Shown here: positions 20,653-30,477 of the stretch, in pieces
How the letters are laid out: the number at the start of each line of letters is the position of its first letter
How positions within the stretch are numbered: the stretch's first letter is position 1
Origin: a virus
IMG/VR virus record: IMGVR_UViG_3300043464_000466
Span: 1 to 36,771 of that record
Length of the DNA stretch: 36,771 nucleotides
Strand: one strand, 5' to 3'
Notes under the pieces: model-generated
The model's database searches: none
Told to the model about the DNA's origin: nothing
Seen by the model: the letters and a program-made list of their open reading frames with translations, nothing else
Translations under genes and position numbers: made by a program

Positions 20653-23600
20653 TGCTTGGCCTTCTTGCGGATGATGCGTTGAGCCTCGTCAAGGCTGGCC
20701 GCGATGCCTATGAGGCTTCCTGCTGGGCCGTAAATGCGAAGGGAGCCTTTGGCCTTACCCGGGAGCGCACGGTAGCCGCCGGGGAAGCTATAGGCACCGG
20801 GCATGGCGGAGTCGGGGGAGGGCATCATGTCGGCCGGCATATTCCGCACGCTGATTGCCGCGGCGATCTTCTTGGATGGCACCGCCCACAGGTTCTCAGG
20901 ATCGAACCGCTCGATCTCGGAAGCCTTCTTCAGCCGGATGGGATCCTCCATGCCGTCGTAGAGCGCACCATAGAGCCTGTAGCCCTTTTCAAACAGGTCC
21001 ATGGCCTCGCGGTGGTCCTTGACGCCGCGGCCAGTAGCCATGTCGCCGGCAGGCATGAAGCGAGGCTGACCTGATTCACTCACCGACTTACGCATTTCTG
21101 GAGTGATATTGACGCGCCATATTGGGGTTTTTTGGCTTTCTTTCGAGGCCTTCTGATATGACGCAAAATCAGCGTACTCAGTAGGTTTTCCTTGTCCCGT
21201 GTTGATGTCCTGCTTCTTTATCTCTCCACCCCACTGCTTCACGTACTTCTGGATCTCAGTTGGAAGGATCTTGTCGTAGAAACCCTTCATGCCTTCGCCG
21301 CCGACCTTGAGATCAAGACCACGCAATGTCATCCTGCCTCCACCAGACTGACCTTCTCCTTTGGCTATTTTGTCGGCGATCTCTTTTCCGACGGCATCAG
21401 ATACGCGGCTTTGATCTATGCCCGTTTCAGAAAACAAGTCGGTTCCATTTTTGCCAACAACCGAAACATCATATTTGTCGGGTCCGACTCGACGATAATC
21501 AATGTAATCAACCTGTTTACTAAGGTCGAACCGTTCTGCCTGAGTCTCTCCAGTAGTCCACCCAATCCATTCCTTTCCAGAAGCGACAGCATCGCGCAGC
21601 GCACGCTTGAACATCTGCAGCGACCAGTCTTTTCGGAACGGTGCGTCTGCAATGCCTTTGGCGATTCTTGAATCGTAGTTCTTCTTCAGCTTCTCAAGCG
21701 ATCCTTCAACGTGGTGCACACCGCCATCAGGAGCCACAAGCCGGTACAGACCGTCTTTGACCTCAATGTGCATGACGCTAGGGAACTCGCCTTTAGCCAC
21801 CAGATCACGGTACTGATACACTGGAACCTTCGACCAATCAGTTCCTTGATCCTCAAGATATCCCTTTTCACGCGCCTGTTGATGGCGGTCAGACTGGATC
21901 TCCTCAATGAATAGACCCGGCTTTCCACTGTTGTCTGCACGCTCATTGACGCGCATATGTGCAACGTAGTTTGGAATGTCTCTGAAATGAGTCGACGTGT
22001 ACGGACTCGCATTGTCAGAGGTCAGCACCACCTCGCGGTAGTTCTCACCTCCCGGCAACTGATACCTTGAATACTGCGCTTCGGTTCCAAGCTCTTGGCT
22101 TTCAAAGCGCAGCACTGCGTCTTCGTAGGCAGACCAGTCAGCGTTTGATTGCGTTCGCTGGGCTCTGCGCTCAAGGCGGTCGACCTCTTCCTGAGTGATC
22201 GTCTTGCCTTTGACTTCAGTGGTAACCTCTTCAAACCGCACAGCACCTTCGTTCTTCAAGTGCTGCATCAGTTGATCCTTGGGAACCTTTCCTCCGTTCT
22301 CCTTGGCAATGCGCTCAACTGCCTGCGCAAACCCTGTCCACTTGAGTTCTTCGGGTTTAACTCCGCTTCCCTTCGCAGGATCAACGGAGGCGAGCACTTG
22401 TTGAGGCGAAGCAACCTTGGGCAGCTTCGCTGTGACAACCTCTTCCAGCTTGCTGTAGAAGCCCTGCTGGTCGGGCATGAAGCGCATATAGCCCTCGCCA
22501 ACCACGAACTTCGGCATATTGGTCTGAACCTTCCTAGTGAATGCCGGTGGCTGTGTTTTTGATAAGAAATCGCGGAACACGTCCTTGATCATCGTCTTCT
22601 GAGGCAGTGTTCCGATTGCCTTGCCCGGGATCAGAGCTTCGTATGATGGATGCGGCTTAGCTCCGATGGTCTCAGCACGCACCGGCTCGGCACCGCTGAA
22701 CTGAACCACCGCAACAACCTGCCCCGGCGTGAAGTCTTTGTTCTGCAGGTTGTAGTTCCTGAGCACGTCCTTCCAGCTCCTGATTCCAAGAGCCTTTTTG
22801 TTGTCGTGCGATCCAATTGTGCGCACCAGAAAGTCACGATCATTAAACGTGAGTCCTCTTTCAGATTGCTCTCCAGATCTCTCAAGCTGTGTGAGTCTTG
22901 TCCAATCTTCCAGACTGTTTATCTCTGGGACATCGATGCTTCTGTCCTCACCTCTGCGGTACTCAATCCACTGCTTGCGTGCATTGCGGGCTATCTTGTC
23001 GAGCTTCTCCTTCAGCTTTGGATTCTGAGATATGGAGTCTGCCAATTCCTCACCAAATGCACGCGAGAACGCACGGCTGGATGCGCTGGACTCTGGACCA
23101 CCAAGGACAACAAGTCCGATGCCATCGGTAGCCTTGATCTTGTCCATCACCTTGTCGGTCATCCCCGAGAACGTGCCAGCCCATGCGCCTTTTCCTGAGA
23201 TTTCAGGAAGGAACGGATAGCCCATACCGCCCATCAGCACGTCGACTTTGCGTCCAAGCTGGGTGACGTATGGACGCCCAGCATCTGCCCAGTCGGAAAC
23301 GAACGCGAAACCGCTCTTGCCGCGCATTGCCTGACGCTGCTCATCAGTGACTGCCAGCTTGTCGATCAAGTCCGGAGGCATGAACCGGAACGTCCCGAGC
23401 ATTTCACCGTCTCTAAGCATCGACGTGTCACCGGAGGCCACCTTCTTGGCGACCTCTGGCGACTCGGGAATGATTACATCCCCCGCTTGTCGAACCGTCC
23501 CGAGTTCTTGCCGGCCTTCTTCTCGGCCTTGCGTGCGACCGACAGCGCGATTGCGACCGCCTGCTTCTGCGGTTTGCCCGACTTCATCTCCCGCCTGACG

Positions 23601-26600
23601 TTGCTGCTGACGGACTTCTGGCTGTAGCCTTGCTTGAGTGGCATAGTCTTTTTCTGCTTTTAGTTTTGCTTGTCCTTCGGTGTCGAAGATCCCGGCGGTT
23701 GATCCATCGGGGCCATACAGGCGGAACTTTCCGTTCTTCGACAAGATTCGATAGCCGCCATTCTGATCGGTGCTAACCGTGGTCTCACCGATGGTCTCAG
23801 CAGGCTGGAAGTTGAGCTGCGTGCGTCGGTAGCTTGACTGCTCGCCCATGTCTCCGGTCCACGGGATCTTGGCACCTGTAGGATTGGTATTCTGCAGGCG
23901 CTCAATGCGCAGGTCTTGATACACCGATCCGCCTTTACGGTTCGCCACGTATCCAGCCGTAGGGAGGTTCGACATAACGTCGCCCTGTTTAGGAACGGCT
24001 CCCATGACCTCATTGAAGAAGTTGCGCTTCTTTGCGCCTTCTAGGCCTCCACCAAGAGCCTCCGCAGAAGGAGCAGCATTCTGCTCTGCAATGTTCTTCA
24101 GATACACGTCACGCAGTGTGGACATGGCCTGATCGTAGTTGCGGAACAGGTTCTTGTAGGTCGGCTTGGTGAGAGCCTTGTACATCCGAGCCTGCACCTT
24201 GCCCCAATCAACCACCTTGACGTTCACGCCGCCCTTGCTGTTGATCGAAATGCCGTAAGGCAGGAACAGTTTCTCGGATTCTCCAAACACTCCTGACTTG
24301 CCTGTAGATCCGTAGACCTTCCAGTACTTGCCTTCCATCAGCGTGCCGTCTCGGATGCCCATGGCAATGTCGATCAGGCTGCGCGATGTAGATGGGCTGA
24401 AGATACCGCTCTTCGACACAGCATCTGCCTCGGCAAGGCTTAGGCGACCTTCGATGACAGGATTGCCCTTGGAATCCATACCGCTGACGCTTGTGCGATC
24501 AGCCTGTGGCACAGACTCGACCACCTTCATCGTGCGGTTGGCAACGTCCGCGGTCTTTGCGGCAAGTTCAGCCTTTGACAGCGGCCTGACAATGCTGCCG
24601 TCTGGGGCAGTCATAAACAGGTCCGAGTAACCACGGGCCATGATCAAGGCATTCTGCTGCGCCTTGGTCATCTTGCTGGTGTCAACCTTCTGCTCGGTGG
24701 GCTCGTAGCCTTCCTTTGGAGTCACCAAGTTCTTGATGGCATCTTCCATCCAGTCGATCTTGATGCGCCGTCCGTTGGCGTCGTAGAACGAGCGTGCGAC
24801 AGGGTCGAATCCAGCCTGCAATGCACGCCGAGTGAAACGCTCGGAGACAGCCTCTTTGGCGTTGTTCAAGGCTAACTCAATGAACGATGGAATCCGACCC
24901 GGCAGCATCGTCTTCGGGTCTTTACCTTTGAGCATTTCCTGCGTGTAGTACGCGGCAAACTCATCGGTAATGCGCTTGAGAGCCTCGACCTGCTGTGCGC
25001 GTTGAAGATTTGGGTCAAACGAGTCGCGCAACTCGGTGCGTACACGGTCGGCAATGACACGCCCACCACTTGCTTCAATCTTGTCTGCGTAACGATTGGC
25101 GAAGTCGGAGAACTGCTGCTTGAAAGTGGGATCGGTTGAAGCCGCATCAATCACCCGACCACCAAGCTGACTGACCATGTCCTGCGTGATGCGTGCGTGC
25201 AGGATCTCATGCGGAATAGCTTCAGGTTTAGCACGGTCAACATTGATCAGGATCGTCGGTTTACCGCTCTTGATGTTGTCGGGACCGATTGCAACACCGG
25301 CATAGTTTACCGTCTGCAGAGCAGTTGGAACCGTATCCGCATCGGTGTGGAAGATGACATCGACTCCAGAACCTTCAGCACCGGCAACCTCGGAAAGAGC
25401 CTTGGTGAGTTGTTTGTTGTTGAGACTGGCATACAGTTTGGCACGAGCATCGGCATCCTTGATGGTCGAAGTCTGTTCACCGGCCACTGGGTCAACGTAG
25501 GTGAACTGCACCTCGGTAGGCCGAGTGTTCAGATCGTCGACCGCGGTCTGTCTAACACGTCCTCCTTTGAACGCATCGGCTGAAGCAGCCTTTGCCAAAT
25601 GGAATCCGGCATCAAATGCACCGAAAGCAGCACCACTTCCAAATGCGGCTGCAATGGCGTCACCCTCTTCTCCAGTCAAACCAGCCAGCGCAGCACCGGC
25701 GATACCAGCGCCAACCATCGGTACAAGAACAGCTCCAGCACCTTTGATTGGAGTCTCAAGACCACTCCTCGCAATAGCATTTCCAAAAGCCTTCGCGCCT
25801 GCAGAAGCGCCTTCCGCGGCTGCAATGCGTTCTCCTGTGCCTAGAAGGCCTCTCTGGATCGCCGTAAGCGCAGGACCACCGGATACAGTGCCAGCCTCTC
25901 CAACCGTCTCCAGAGTGGCTCCTAGCGCTTTGGTGCCGCCGATAATGCGAGAGGCAGTTCCAACAACCGGAACATTCAGCGTGCCGGATATCGGGAGGCC
26001 AGCGGCCTCACCAAGCGCGATGCCGGTGGATCCGGTAGAGACCGCACCCTGCACAGCTTCGCCCATGCGGCCTGACCCTGTGACAGCCGTTGTCGCACGG
26101 CCCAGCATTTCTTCTGGAACTCGGGCTGCAGCACTGATGTTTTCTCCGCCACGCTGCAATGCAGCAGAAATCCTCGGTATCTGGGCAGCACCACGCTGAA
26201 GAGCCATCGACGCCAGCTTTCCACCACCGGCAAATGCGATGGATGACGGGTCGGCAAGGAATCCACCTACTTCAAGACCGGGCTGGCTGATGGCTTCCTG
26301 TGGGATGTTGTAGGCCTGCAGGAACTCTTGTGCGGCAGGCACGCGCTGCTCTTCAGGAGCATTGGCACGAGCCAACTGGCGCTTGATGTCAGAGGTAGCA
26401 AGGAAAGCCTGATAGCGGTCGTCATCGCTCTGGAGCTTGCCTGTCAGCTTCTCAAGATTGGTCAATGCGACGTCATAAGCACCACGAGCCATGCTCTGAG
26501 CCTTGAGCTTAGACTGAGCTGCAATTTCGGCTGCAGTGCCAAGCGCAACGTCACCTTCGGTAGCACCTTCGGGAGGTTGATAAATTTCACCGACAGCTTC

Positions 26601-26900
26601 GCCAAACTTGTAGGGCATCATGGCGATGTCCTTAGCGGTCTGTACGGCAGCGGTGCCGATAGTCTTTAGAGGTGTCTCACCGAGCAGAGGCTTAGTCTTA
26701 GAGACCTTCAGGTAGTCGAGATATTCCTGCTTGCTCGGAGTGTAGTCGGTCTGTGCTGCCTGAAACTGCAGCACCTTGTTGTAAGAGTCATCGGGGGTTG
26801 GCGGGAATTCCTTGGATACAATCGCGTCTATGTCCGCATCGGATGCCCCATCAGCGAACTCAATGCTTCCTCTATTTGGAATCTCAACAACGATTGGCAT
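20649..26900 (-). CDS. 2083-residue polyvalent ejection protein
   Basis: A giant multidomain protein in the place of T7 gp16. The N-terminus ([20 protein letters not shown]) matches the start of many large phage proteins. Residues about 240-440 are Ala/Gly-rich and could insert in membranes. His564-Glu-Ile-Leu-His568 is an HExxH zinc metallopeptidase motif, as in MPTase-type polyvalent domains. A domain with YGPDG occurs at 1062 and again at the C-terminus (YGPAG, 2057). FYSKLEEVV (about 1480) and [16 protein letters not shown] (1666-1681) are conserved in phage polyvalent proteins. RFMP occurs at 1172, 1473 and 1947. Residues 1086-1143, a Gln/Arg/Gly-rich linker, overlap a nested gene. Likely packaged and ejected into the host; activities are inferred. 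Confidence 0.8.
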   Translation of the reverse strand: MPIVVEIPNRGSIEFADGASDADIDAIVSKEFPPTPDDSYNKVLQFQAAQTDYTPSKQEYLDYLKVSKTKPLLGETPLKTIGTAAVQTAKDIAMMPYKFGEAVGEIYQPPEGATEGDVALGTAAEIAAQSKLKAQSMARGAYDVALTNLEKLTGKLQSDDDRYQAFLATSDIKRQLARANAPEEQRVPAAQEFLQAYNIPQEAISQPGLEVGGFLADPSSIAFAGGGKLASMALQRGAAQIPRISAALQRGGENISAAARVPEEMLGRATTAVTGSGRMGEAVQGAVSTGSTGIALGEAAGLPISGTLNVPVVGTASRIIGGTKALGATLETVGEAGTVSGGPALTAIQRGLLGTGERIAAAEGASAGAKAFGNAIARSGLETPIKGAGAVLVPMVGAGIAGAALAGLTGEEGDAIAAAFGSGAAFGAFDAGFHLAKAASADAFKGGRVRQTAVDDLNTRPTEVQFTYVDPVAGEQTSTIKDADARAKLYASLNNKQLTKALSEVAGAEGSGVDVIFHTDADTVPTALQTVNYAGVAIGPDNIKSGKPTILINVDRAKPEAIPHEILHARITQDMVSQLGGRVIDAASTDPTFKQQFSDFANRYADKIEASGGRVIADRVRTELRDSFDPNLQRAQQVEALKRITDEFAAYYTQEMLKGKDPKTMLPGRIPSFIELALNNAKEAVSERFTRRALQAGFDPVARSFYDANGRRIKIDWMEDAIKNLVTPKEGYEPTEQKVDTSKMTKAQQNALIMARGYSDLFMTAPDGSIVRPLSKAELAAKTADVANRTMKVVESVPQADRTSVSGMDSKGNPVIEGRLSLAEADAVSKSGIFSPSTSRSLIDIAMGIRDGTLMEGKYWKVYGSTGKSGVFGESEKLFLPYGISINSKGGVNVKVVDWGKVQARMYKALTKPTYKNLFRNYDQAMSTLRDVYLKNIAEQNAAPSAEALGGGLEGAKKRNFFNEVMGAVPKQGDVMSNLPTAGYVANRKGGSVYQDLRIERLQNTNPTGAKIPWTGDMGEQSSYRRTQLNFQPAETIGETTVSTDQNGGYRILSKNGKFRLYGPDGSTAGIFDTEGQAKLKAEKDYATQARLQPEVRQQQRQAGDEVGQTAEAGGRNRAVGRTQGREEGRQELGTVRQAGDVIIPESPEVAKKVASGDTSMLRDGEMLGTFRFMPPDLIDKLAVTDEQRQAMRGKSGFAFVSDWADAGRPYVTQLGRKVDVLMGGMGYPFLPEISGKGAWAGTFSGMTDKVMDKIKATDGIGLVVLGGPESSASSRAFSRAFGEELADSISQNPKLKEKLDKIARNARKQWIEYRRGEDRSIDVPEINSLEDWTRLTQLERSGEQSERGLTFNDRDFLVRTIGSHDNKKALGIRSWKDVLRNYNLQNKDFTPGQVVAVVQFSGAEPVRAETIGAKPHPSYEALIPGKAIGTLPQKTMIKDVFRDFLSKTQPPAFTRKVQTNMPKFVVGEGYMRFMPDQQGFYSKLEEVVTAKLPKVASPQQVLASVDPAKGSGVKPEELKWTGFAQAVERIAKENGGKVPKDQLMQHLKNEGAVRFEEVTTEVKGKTITQEEVDRLERRAQRTQSNADWSAYEDAVLRFESQELGTEAQYSRYQLPGGENYREVVLTSDNASPYTSTHFRDIPNYVAHMRVNERADNSGKPGLFIEEIQSDRHQQAREKGYLEDQGTDWSKVPVYQYRDLVAKGEFPSVMHIEVKDGLYRLVAPDGGVHHVEGSLEKLKKNYDSRIAKGIADAPFRKDWSLQMFKRALRDAVASGKEWIGWTTGETQAERFDLSKQVDYIDYRRVGPDKYDVSVVGKNGTDLFSETGIDQSRVSDAVGKEIADKIAKGEGQSGGGRMTLRGLDLKVGGEGMKGFYDKILPTEIQKYVKQWGGEIKKQDINTGQGKPTEYADFASYQKASKESQKTPIWRVNITPEMRKSVSESGQPRFMPAGDMATGRGVKDHREAMDLFEKGYRLYGALYDGMEDPIRLKKASEIERFDPENLWAVPSKKIAAAISVRNMPADMMPSPDSAMPGAYSFPGGYRALPGKAKGSLRIYGPAGSLIGIAASLDEAQRIIRKKAKQ
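23474..23644 (-). CDS. Nested DUF6496-type gene inside the polyvalent gene
   Basis: A 56-codon ORF on the same strand as the 2083-residue gene but shifted one base, fully inside it. It runs from ATG 23644 to TAA 23474. The protein starts [20 protein letters not shown], continues [20 protein letters not shown] and has a basic tail ending FDKRGM. The SQK-S[21 protein letters not shown] pattern is the signature of the DUF6496 family of small basic proteins as I know it. Such a match is very unlikely by chance. In the other frame the same DNA encodes a low-complexity linker. An A-rich purine stretch precedes the ATG. Function unknown; its lysine-rich character suggests nucleic-acid binding. Confidence 0.8.
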   Translation of the reverse strand: MPLKQGYSQKSVSSNVRREMKSGKPQKQAVAIALSVARKAEKKAGKNSGRFDKRGM

Positions 26901-26903
26901 AGG

Positions 26904-28271
26904 TTACTTTTTAAACACCTTGTACTTAACGCCTCCGCTCGTCTGACCTTCTTGGGTTGAATCTTGCGACTTGTTCAATGATGGCAAATTCCCCTTAGTT
27001 TTGAGGAAGTTCAACATACTGTCAGGCACAACAGCGTCCTCTGGAACTCCTCTATATTTTGCAGCCACTATCTCATCGTTAATGCGTCCAGCAACAGAAG
27101 GAACGTATGCATCAACAATTGACTTTGCAGAATCTACTATGTCTTTCCGCATTTCAGGTGTAAGCCTATTGCCCTTTGTATAGTATTCGTACAATTGACG
27201 AACACGCTCACTGACAGATCCGCCCTCAACGCTACGCTTAAACTCACCTTCAAGCACAGCACCTGCTGGGTCCATCGTCTTGTTGAATCGAATGATCAAT
27301 GCAATATCGTCAGCAGGACTTGGTTTTTCCTTGGCAGCGATCTTTTCAAGCGCTGCAAACTCGTTTGCGCGAGATTCCAGATCAGCAAACGGTTTGTTTG
27401 CCCTGAGTTTATCGAGAGTATCGTTTGCCCATTTCCGTTTTTCTTCAGGAAGTTCGTCTATCTTCGACTGAATTTTTTGAGAAGCTGGAACCGGAGCGCC
27501 AGATGCTTTAGGTCCAATCATTGGCTGAACCAAGTCGGTTCCCGGGACAGGCATAGATGTGACAGTAGGCGGTAACCCGTATTCCACCTTGGTACCTTCT
27601 GGTCCGACAGTAGCGCCGAGTGCGGTCATTCCTGCGGGAATAGCCTGACCAATCCTGCGCGTCAGCGGAATCAGCGCCTGCACCTGATCTTGAGTCAACT
27701 TGCCGCCGTACTTGTCCATTACCTCCTGAGTCACATCCGCATACGGAGCGGTCGGTCCTTGTCCCGGCTGACGGGCATACAAGTCAATCAATGCCTGCGT
27801 GAAATACGGAGCAGCCTCTGCCTCGCGCTGGGCCTTACCCAACTGCAATGCGCCTACCGCCAACTGCTGGCGAGTCGCCTCGTCGGAAAGCTCCCTCGCA
27901 CGCTGCTTGTCAGCCCGATCCAAGAAGAACTCGGCATTCATCAGCGCCGCCTTCTTCTGCGGAAGGCTCATCGTCGAGAACTTGCCAACGTCGGCCAAGA
28001 GTTTTGACTCGGGACTACGCTCGTCCATCACATTGCCGGTCCTAGCAACGGTATCAATATACGGCCTCAACTGCTCGTACCTAGCCTGCACAAACTCACT
28101 CTCAGCTTTGTTCTGTCCGTAGCGAGCCAACGACTCGCCGATGGCATTGCCGATCTGCTGAACGCCTTGCCCGATGTTGCGACCGGATTGAGCGTAGGCC
28201 TCGATGAAACCGGAAGGCACGGCAGAAGGTCCGCCGCCTTGGTAGCCTGCAGAATATCCGTATTGAGCCAT
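26904..28271 (-). CDS. Internal virion (ejection) protein, gp15-like position
   Basis: A 455-residue protein starting at ATG 28271, after a TAA-TCT-ATG junction. The N-terminus is Gly/Gln/Tyr-rich (MAQYGYSAGYQGGGPSAVPS), then helical with coiled-coil stretches (about 85-160), a Pro/Gly/Thr linker, and a C-terminal helical domain containing DDIALIIRFNKTMDPAGAVL and SVSERVRQLYEYYTKGNRLT. That last domain is frequent in phage internal virion proteins as I recall. By order it takes the place of T7 gp15. It may form part of the ejected channel. Confidence 0.65.
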   Translation of the reverse strand: MAQYGYSAGYQGGGPSAVPSGFIEAYAQSGRNIGQGVQQIGNAIGESLARYGQNKAESEFVQARYEQLRPYIDTVARTGNVMDERSPESKLLADVGKFSTMSLPQKKAALMNAEFFLDRADKQRARELSDEATRQQLAVGALQLGKAQREAEAAPYFTQALIDLYARQPGQGPTAPYADVTQEVMDKYGGKLTQDQVQALIPLTRRIGQAIPAGMTALGATVGPEGTKVEYGLPPTVTSMPVPGTDLVQPMIGPKASGAPVPASQKIQSKIDELPEEKRKWANDTLDKLRANKPFADLESRANEFAALEKIAAKEKPSPADDIALIIRFNKTMDPAGAVLEGEFKRSVEGGSVSERVRQLYEYYTKGNRLTPEMRKDIVDSAKSIVDAYVPSVAGRINDEIVAAKYRGVPEDAVVPDSMLNFLKTKGNLPSLNKSQDSTQEGQTSGGVKYKVFKK

Positions 28272-28274
28272 AGA

Positions 28275-29129
28275 TTAGCCTCTTCCGAAAAGTTTACCGA
28301 ATCCTCCGATTGAGCCTGCGCCTTGAAATGCACCGCCGCCGATGCTTCCAAGAGCACCGAGGCCTCCACCAATCAACCCTGAAGTAGCAGAAGCACCGGC
28401 AGCGTTTGCCGCCATCTGCGCCTGCTGATTGCCACCGTAGATGTTGGCAGCGTAGGCACTCTCGGGCTGGAACAACTGGCCGGGGTTGAATCCCTGAGCC
28501 TGTCCGAGGAAGCCCTGAGATCCGGCAAAGGCCTGCGACGGGCGACCCAAGACCTGCTGGAACACGTCGCCATACACGCCCTGACCGGCCTGCAGTGCGC
28601 CCATGGCCTGCTGCTGGCGCTGCTGCTGCAATCCAGCACCGACCATCTGTGAGCGCAGTGCCTCTTGGAACGCGGCATTCGGGCTCTGGGCAATACCACG
28701 GGCAGATGAGGCCATACGGGCCTGCTGCTGCGCCATACGCTGCTGCTCGGGCGTCAACTGGCTACCGGCCAACAGGCCAGATGTGGCGTTACGTGCGAGG
28801 ATATCAGCGATCTGCGTCTGTTCTGGCGCAAAGCCCTGAATTGCGGCACGGGCTTGAGGCCCGAGCTTGGCAATGTCGGCAATGTCACCGGCACGGGAGG
28901 CGGCACGGCTCGCGGCCTCAACCTGTCCCATGGTGGGCGCAATCTGATCGCGGTAGAGCGCCAGAAGCTCAGGGGTGGCCTGCCGCACCAAGTCCAACTG
29001 CAGAGCTTGGTACTTGGGCGCAAACTGGGCTTCCGCGGCATAGCGCTGCGGTGCCAGCTCAAGCTGTGTGCGCAGCGTGTCCGCGGTCTCTTGGGCGTAG
29101 TTGCGTGGTGCCGGTGCGTCTACTGTCAT
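28275..29129 (-). CDS. Internal virion (ejection) protein, gp14-like position
   Basis: A 284-residue protein from ATG 29129 (ATGA overlap). Very rich in Ala and Gln, helical over most of its length, with a QQARMASSARGIAQSPNAAF segment and repeated Gln tracts (LQQQRQQQAMGALQAGQG). The C-terminal 40 residues are glycine-rich with a glycine-zipper-like pattern (GLIGGGLGALGSIGGGAFQG), suited to membrane insertion. Position and composition match T7 gp14, the ejection protein that forms a pore in the outer membrane. Inferred, not proven. Confidence 0.65.
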   Translation of the reverse strand: MTVDAPAPRNYAQETADTLRTQLELAPQRYAAEAQFAPKYQALQLDLVRQATPELLALYRDQIAPTMGQVEAASRAASRAGDIADIAKLGPQARAAIQGFAPEQTQIADILARNATSGLLAGSQLTPEQQRMAQQQARMASSARGIAQSPNAAFQEALRSQMVGAGLQQQRQQQAMGALQAGQGVYGDVFQQVLGRPSQAFAGSQGFLGQAQGFNPGQLFQPESAYAANIYGGNQQAQMAANAAGASATSGLIGGGLGALGSIGGGAFQGAGSIGGFGKLFGRG

Positions 29130-29530
29130 AAATGCTTGGATGCTACCCTATAGATCGGCATTGAGCCTTTCTTGTAGGTGGTCAGTTTACCGTTTCTGTA
29201 ACCGATGGCCGGGAGGATTGCCGACTCCGGCCTGTCGTGAAAGAACTTAGCCGCCACCGCCATGGCAAACACCGCGCAATCCGCGGCGAATTGATGCCAG
29301 TACCAGTGGTCGCCATTCGGATCGCTGGCCTGCCACGTCCATGCCTTAGGCTCCGGACCCATCTGACGCCAGCCTACAAGCACGGCAACCACCTGCTCGT
29401 CCTGAGTGGCGATCTTGAGCGTGCCCTGCTGCGCATGGAACAGCACGTAGTCCTCGACGGCCTCCCGGGTCCAGCCCTTGAAGCTGTCGGGGAGCTTACG
29501 GAGCAGGTAGTCTGTGATCTGGTGGATCAT
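29126..29530 (-). CDS. Small protein in the gp13 position, GNAT-like
   Basis: A 134-residue protein from ATG 29530, which overlaps the fibre stop (TGATG). It has a helical N-terminus (ITDYLLRKLPDSFKGWTREA), a strand region (QVVAVLVGWRQM), and a Trp-rich part (WTWQASDPNGDHWYWHQFAA) before a helix and the ending YRNGKLTTYKKGSMPIYRV. The pattern is compatible with the N-acetyltransferase-like fold of T7 gp13, an internal virion protein. Family assignment is tentative; order is the main argument. Confidence 0.55.
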   Translation of the reverse strand: MIHQITDYLLRKLPDSFKGWTREAVEDYVLFHAQQGTLKIATQDEQVVAVLVGWRQMGPEPKAWTWQASDPNGDHWYWHQFAADCAVFAMAVAAKFFHDRPESAILPAIGYRNGKLTTYKKGSMPIYRVASKHL

Positions 29531-30474
29531 CAAGTCGGCAGAATCTCCTGAAGGATCGTCTGAGATGTGGCTCTCATATAGAAGTTTTGATCCGCATCGC
29601 TAATCGACCTGTTCAAACCAAAAACAGCGCTCGCAGCCGAGCAATAAACTCTGATCCGGTACGAAATGGTGTTCGTTGTTGCTGGTGAATCCAGAAACGA
29701 GATCGCCATATTGAATTGTGTCGAACCGTCGTCTCCGTCAAATGGCGCAACCTTGGTGCCATAAATCCGGTTTGATCCCGGGCTTGAAGGGACCCCAAGC
29801 GGAGTCACAGTAGCACCGTCAACGCGCTCAAGAATGAATGCAGAAGTGTAAACGATTTCTCCGCTGAAATTAAACTGAACCAACACTTTTGAGGTGTTTG
29901 ACTGAGGCGTGATTTGTGTGGTCAGAGGTGTGATTACAACCGCACTGGCTCGGTTATCTGAGACGGTATATGTGCTTGCTGCTTCAACATTTGTAAAAGC
30001 CGTCCGAGGCCTCAATGACGTCAGAGATCCAGCAGACAGCGTCAACCCAGCCCCAACACTAATCTCCTGCGGAATGCCATTGGTTCCAGCAGATCTGCCA
30101 ATCAACCGCGCATCGGTGACGTGCTGGATCTTGGCGTAGGTGACTCCGGTGGCGGATGACGAGGAGTCGGCCAGCTTGGCCGTGGTGACAGCTCCGGTGC
30201 CGATGTTGACGGTTCCGGTGGCAAACGCCAGATCGGTGGACGTCAGCGCAGTCGGACTTGCAGATGATCCAGAGGCATTGCCGACGAGCGTGCTGGCATT
30301 CTGCGCTGCCAATGCTGTCAGCGGAACTGATCCGGAAGTGATCGACAGCGAACCGCCATCGACCGTTCCCGTGACGTCGACGCTCGGAGTACCGAGCAGG
30401 TTGAGCGTGCTGGCATCCAGCGTAGTGGATGAAGTGACGGTGGTTCCCGGTGTGACAGTGACAAAAAGTGGCAT
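29530..30474 (-). CDS. Tail fibre-like protein
   Basis: A 314-residue protein from ATG 30474, joined to the nozzle gene by a TAA-CCT-ATG in-frame junction. Thr/Ser/Ala-rich repeats (TVTPGTTVTSSTTLDAST, LTSTDLAFATGTVNIGTGAV, TTAKLADSSSSATGVTYAKI) precede a segment ARLIGRSAGTNGIPQEI, common in phage fibres, and a beta-rich C-terminal domain (about 170-314) with NTSKVLVQFNFSGEIVYTSA. Probably a trimeric fibre with a globular tip. By coincidence it is as long as the fibre that spans the circular join. Confidence 0.75.
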   Translation of the reverse strand: MPLFVTVTPGTTVTSSTTLDASTLNLLGTPSVDVTGTVDGGSLSITSGSVPLTALAAQNASTLVGNASGSSASPTALTSTDLAFATGTVNIGTGAVTTAKLADSSSSATGVTYAKIQHVTDARLIGRSAGTNGIPQEISVGAGLTLSAGSLTSLRPRTAFTNVEAASTYTVSDNRASAVVITPLTTQITPQSNTSKVLVQFNFSGEIVYTSAFILERVDGATVTPLGVPSSPGSNRIYGTKVAPFDGDDGSTQFNMAISFLDSPATTNTISYRIRVYCSAASAVFGLNRSISDADQNFYMRATSQTILQEILPT

Positions 30475-30477
30475 AGG

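Noticed and set aside
25501-26199. 232-codon plus-strand frame rich in Ala, Pro and Ser
   Set aside because: It mirrors the Ala/Gly-rich segment of the polyvalent protein; low complexity explains the lack of stops.
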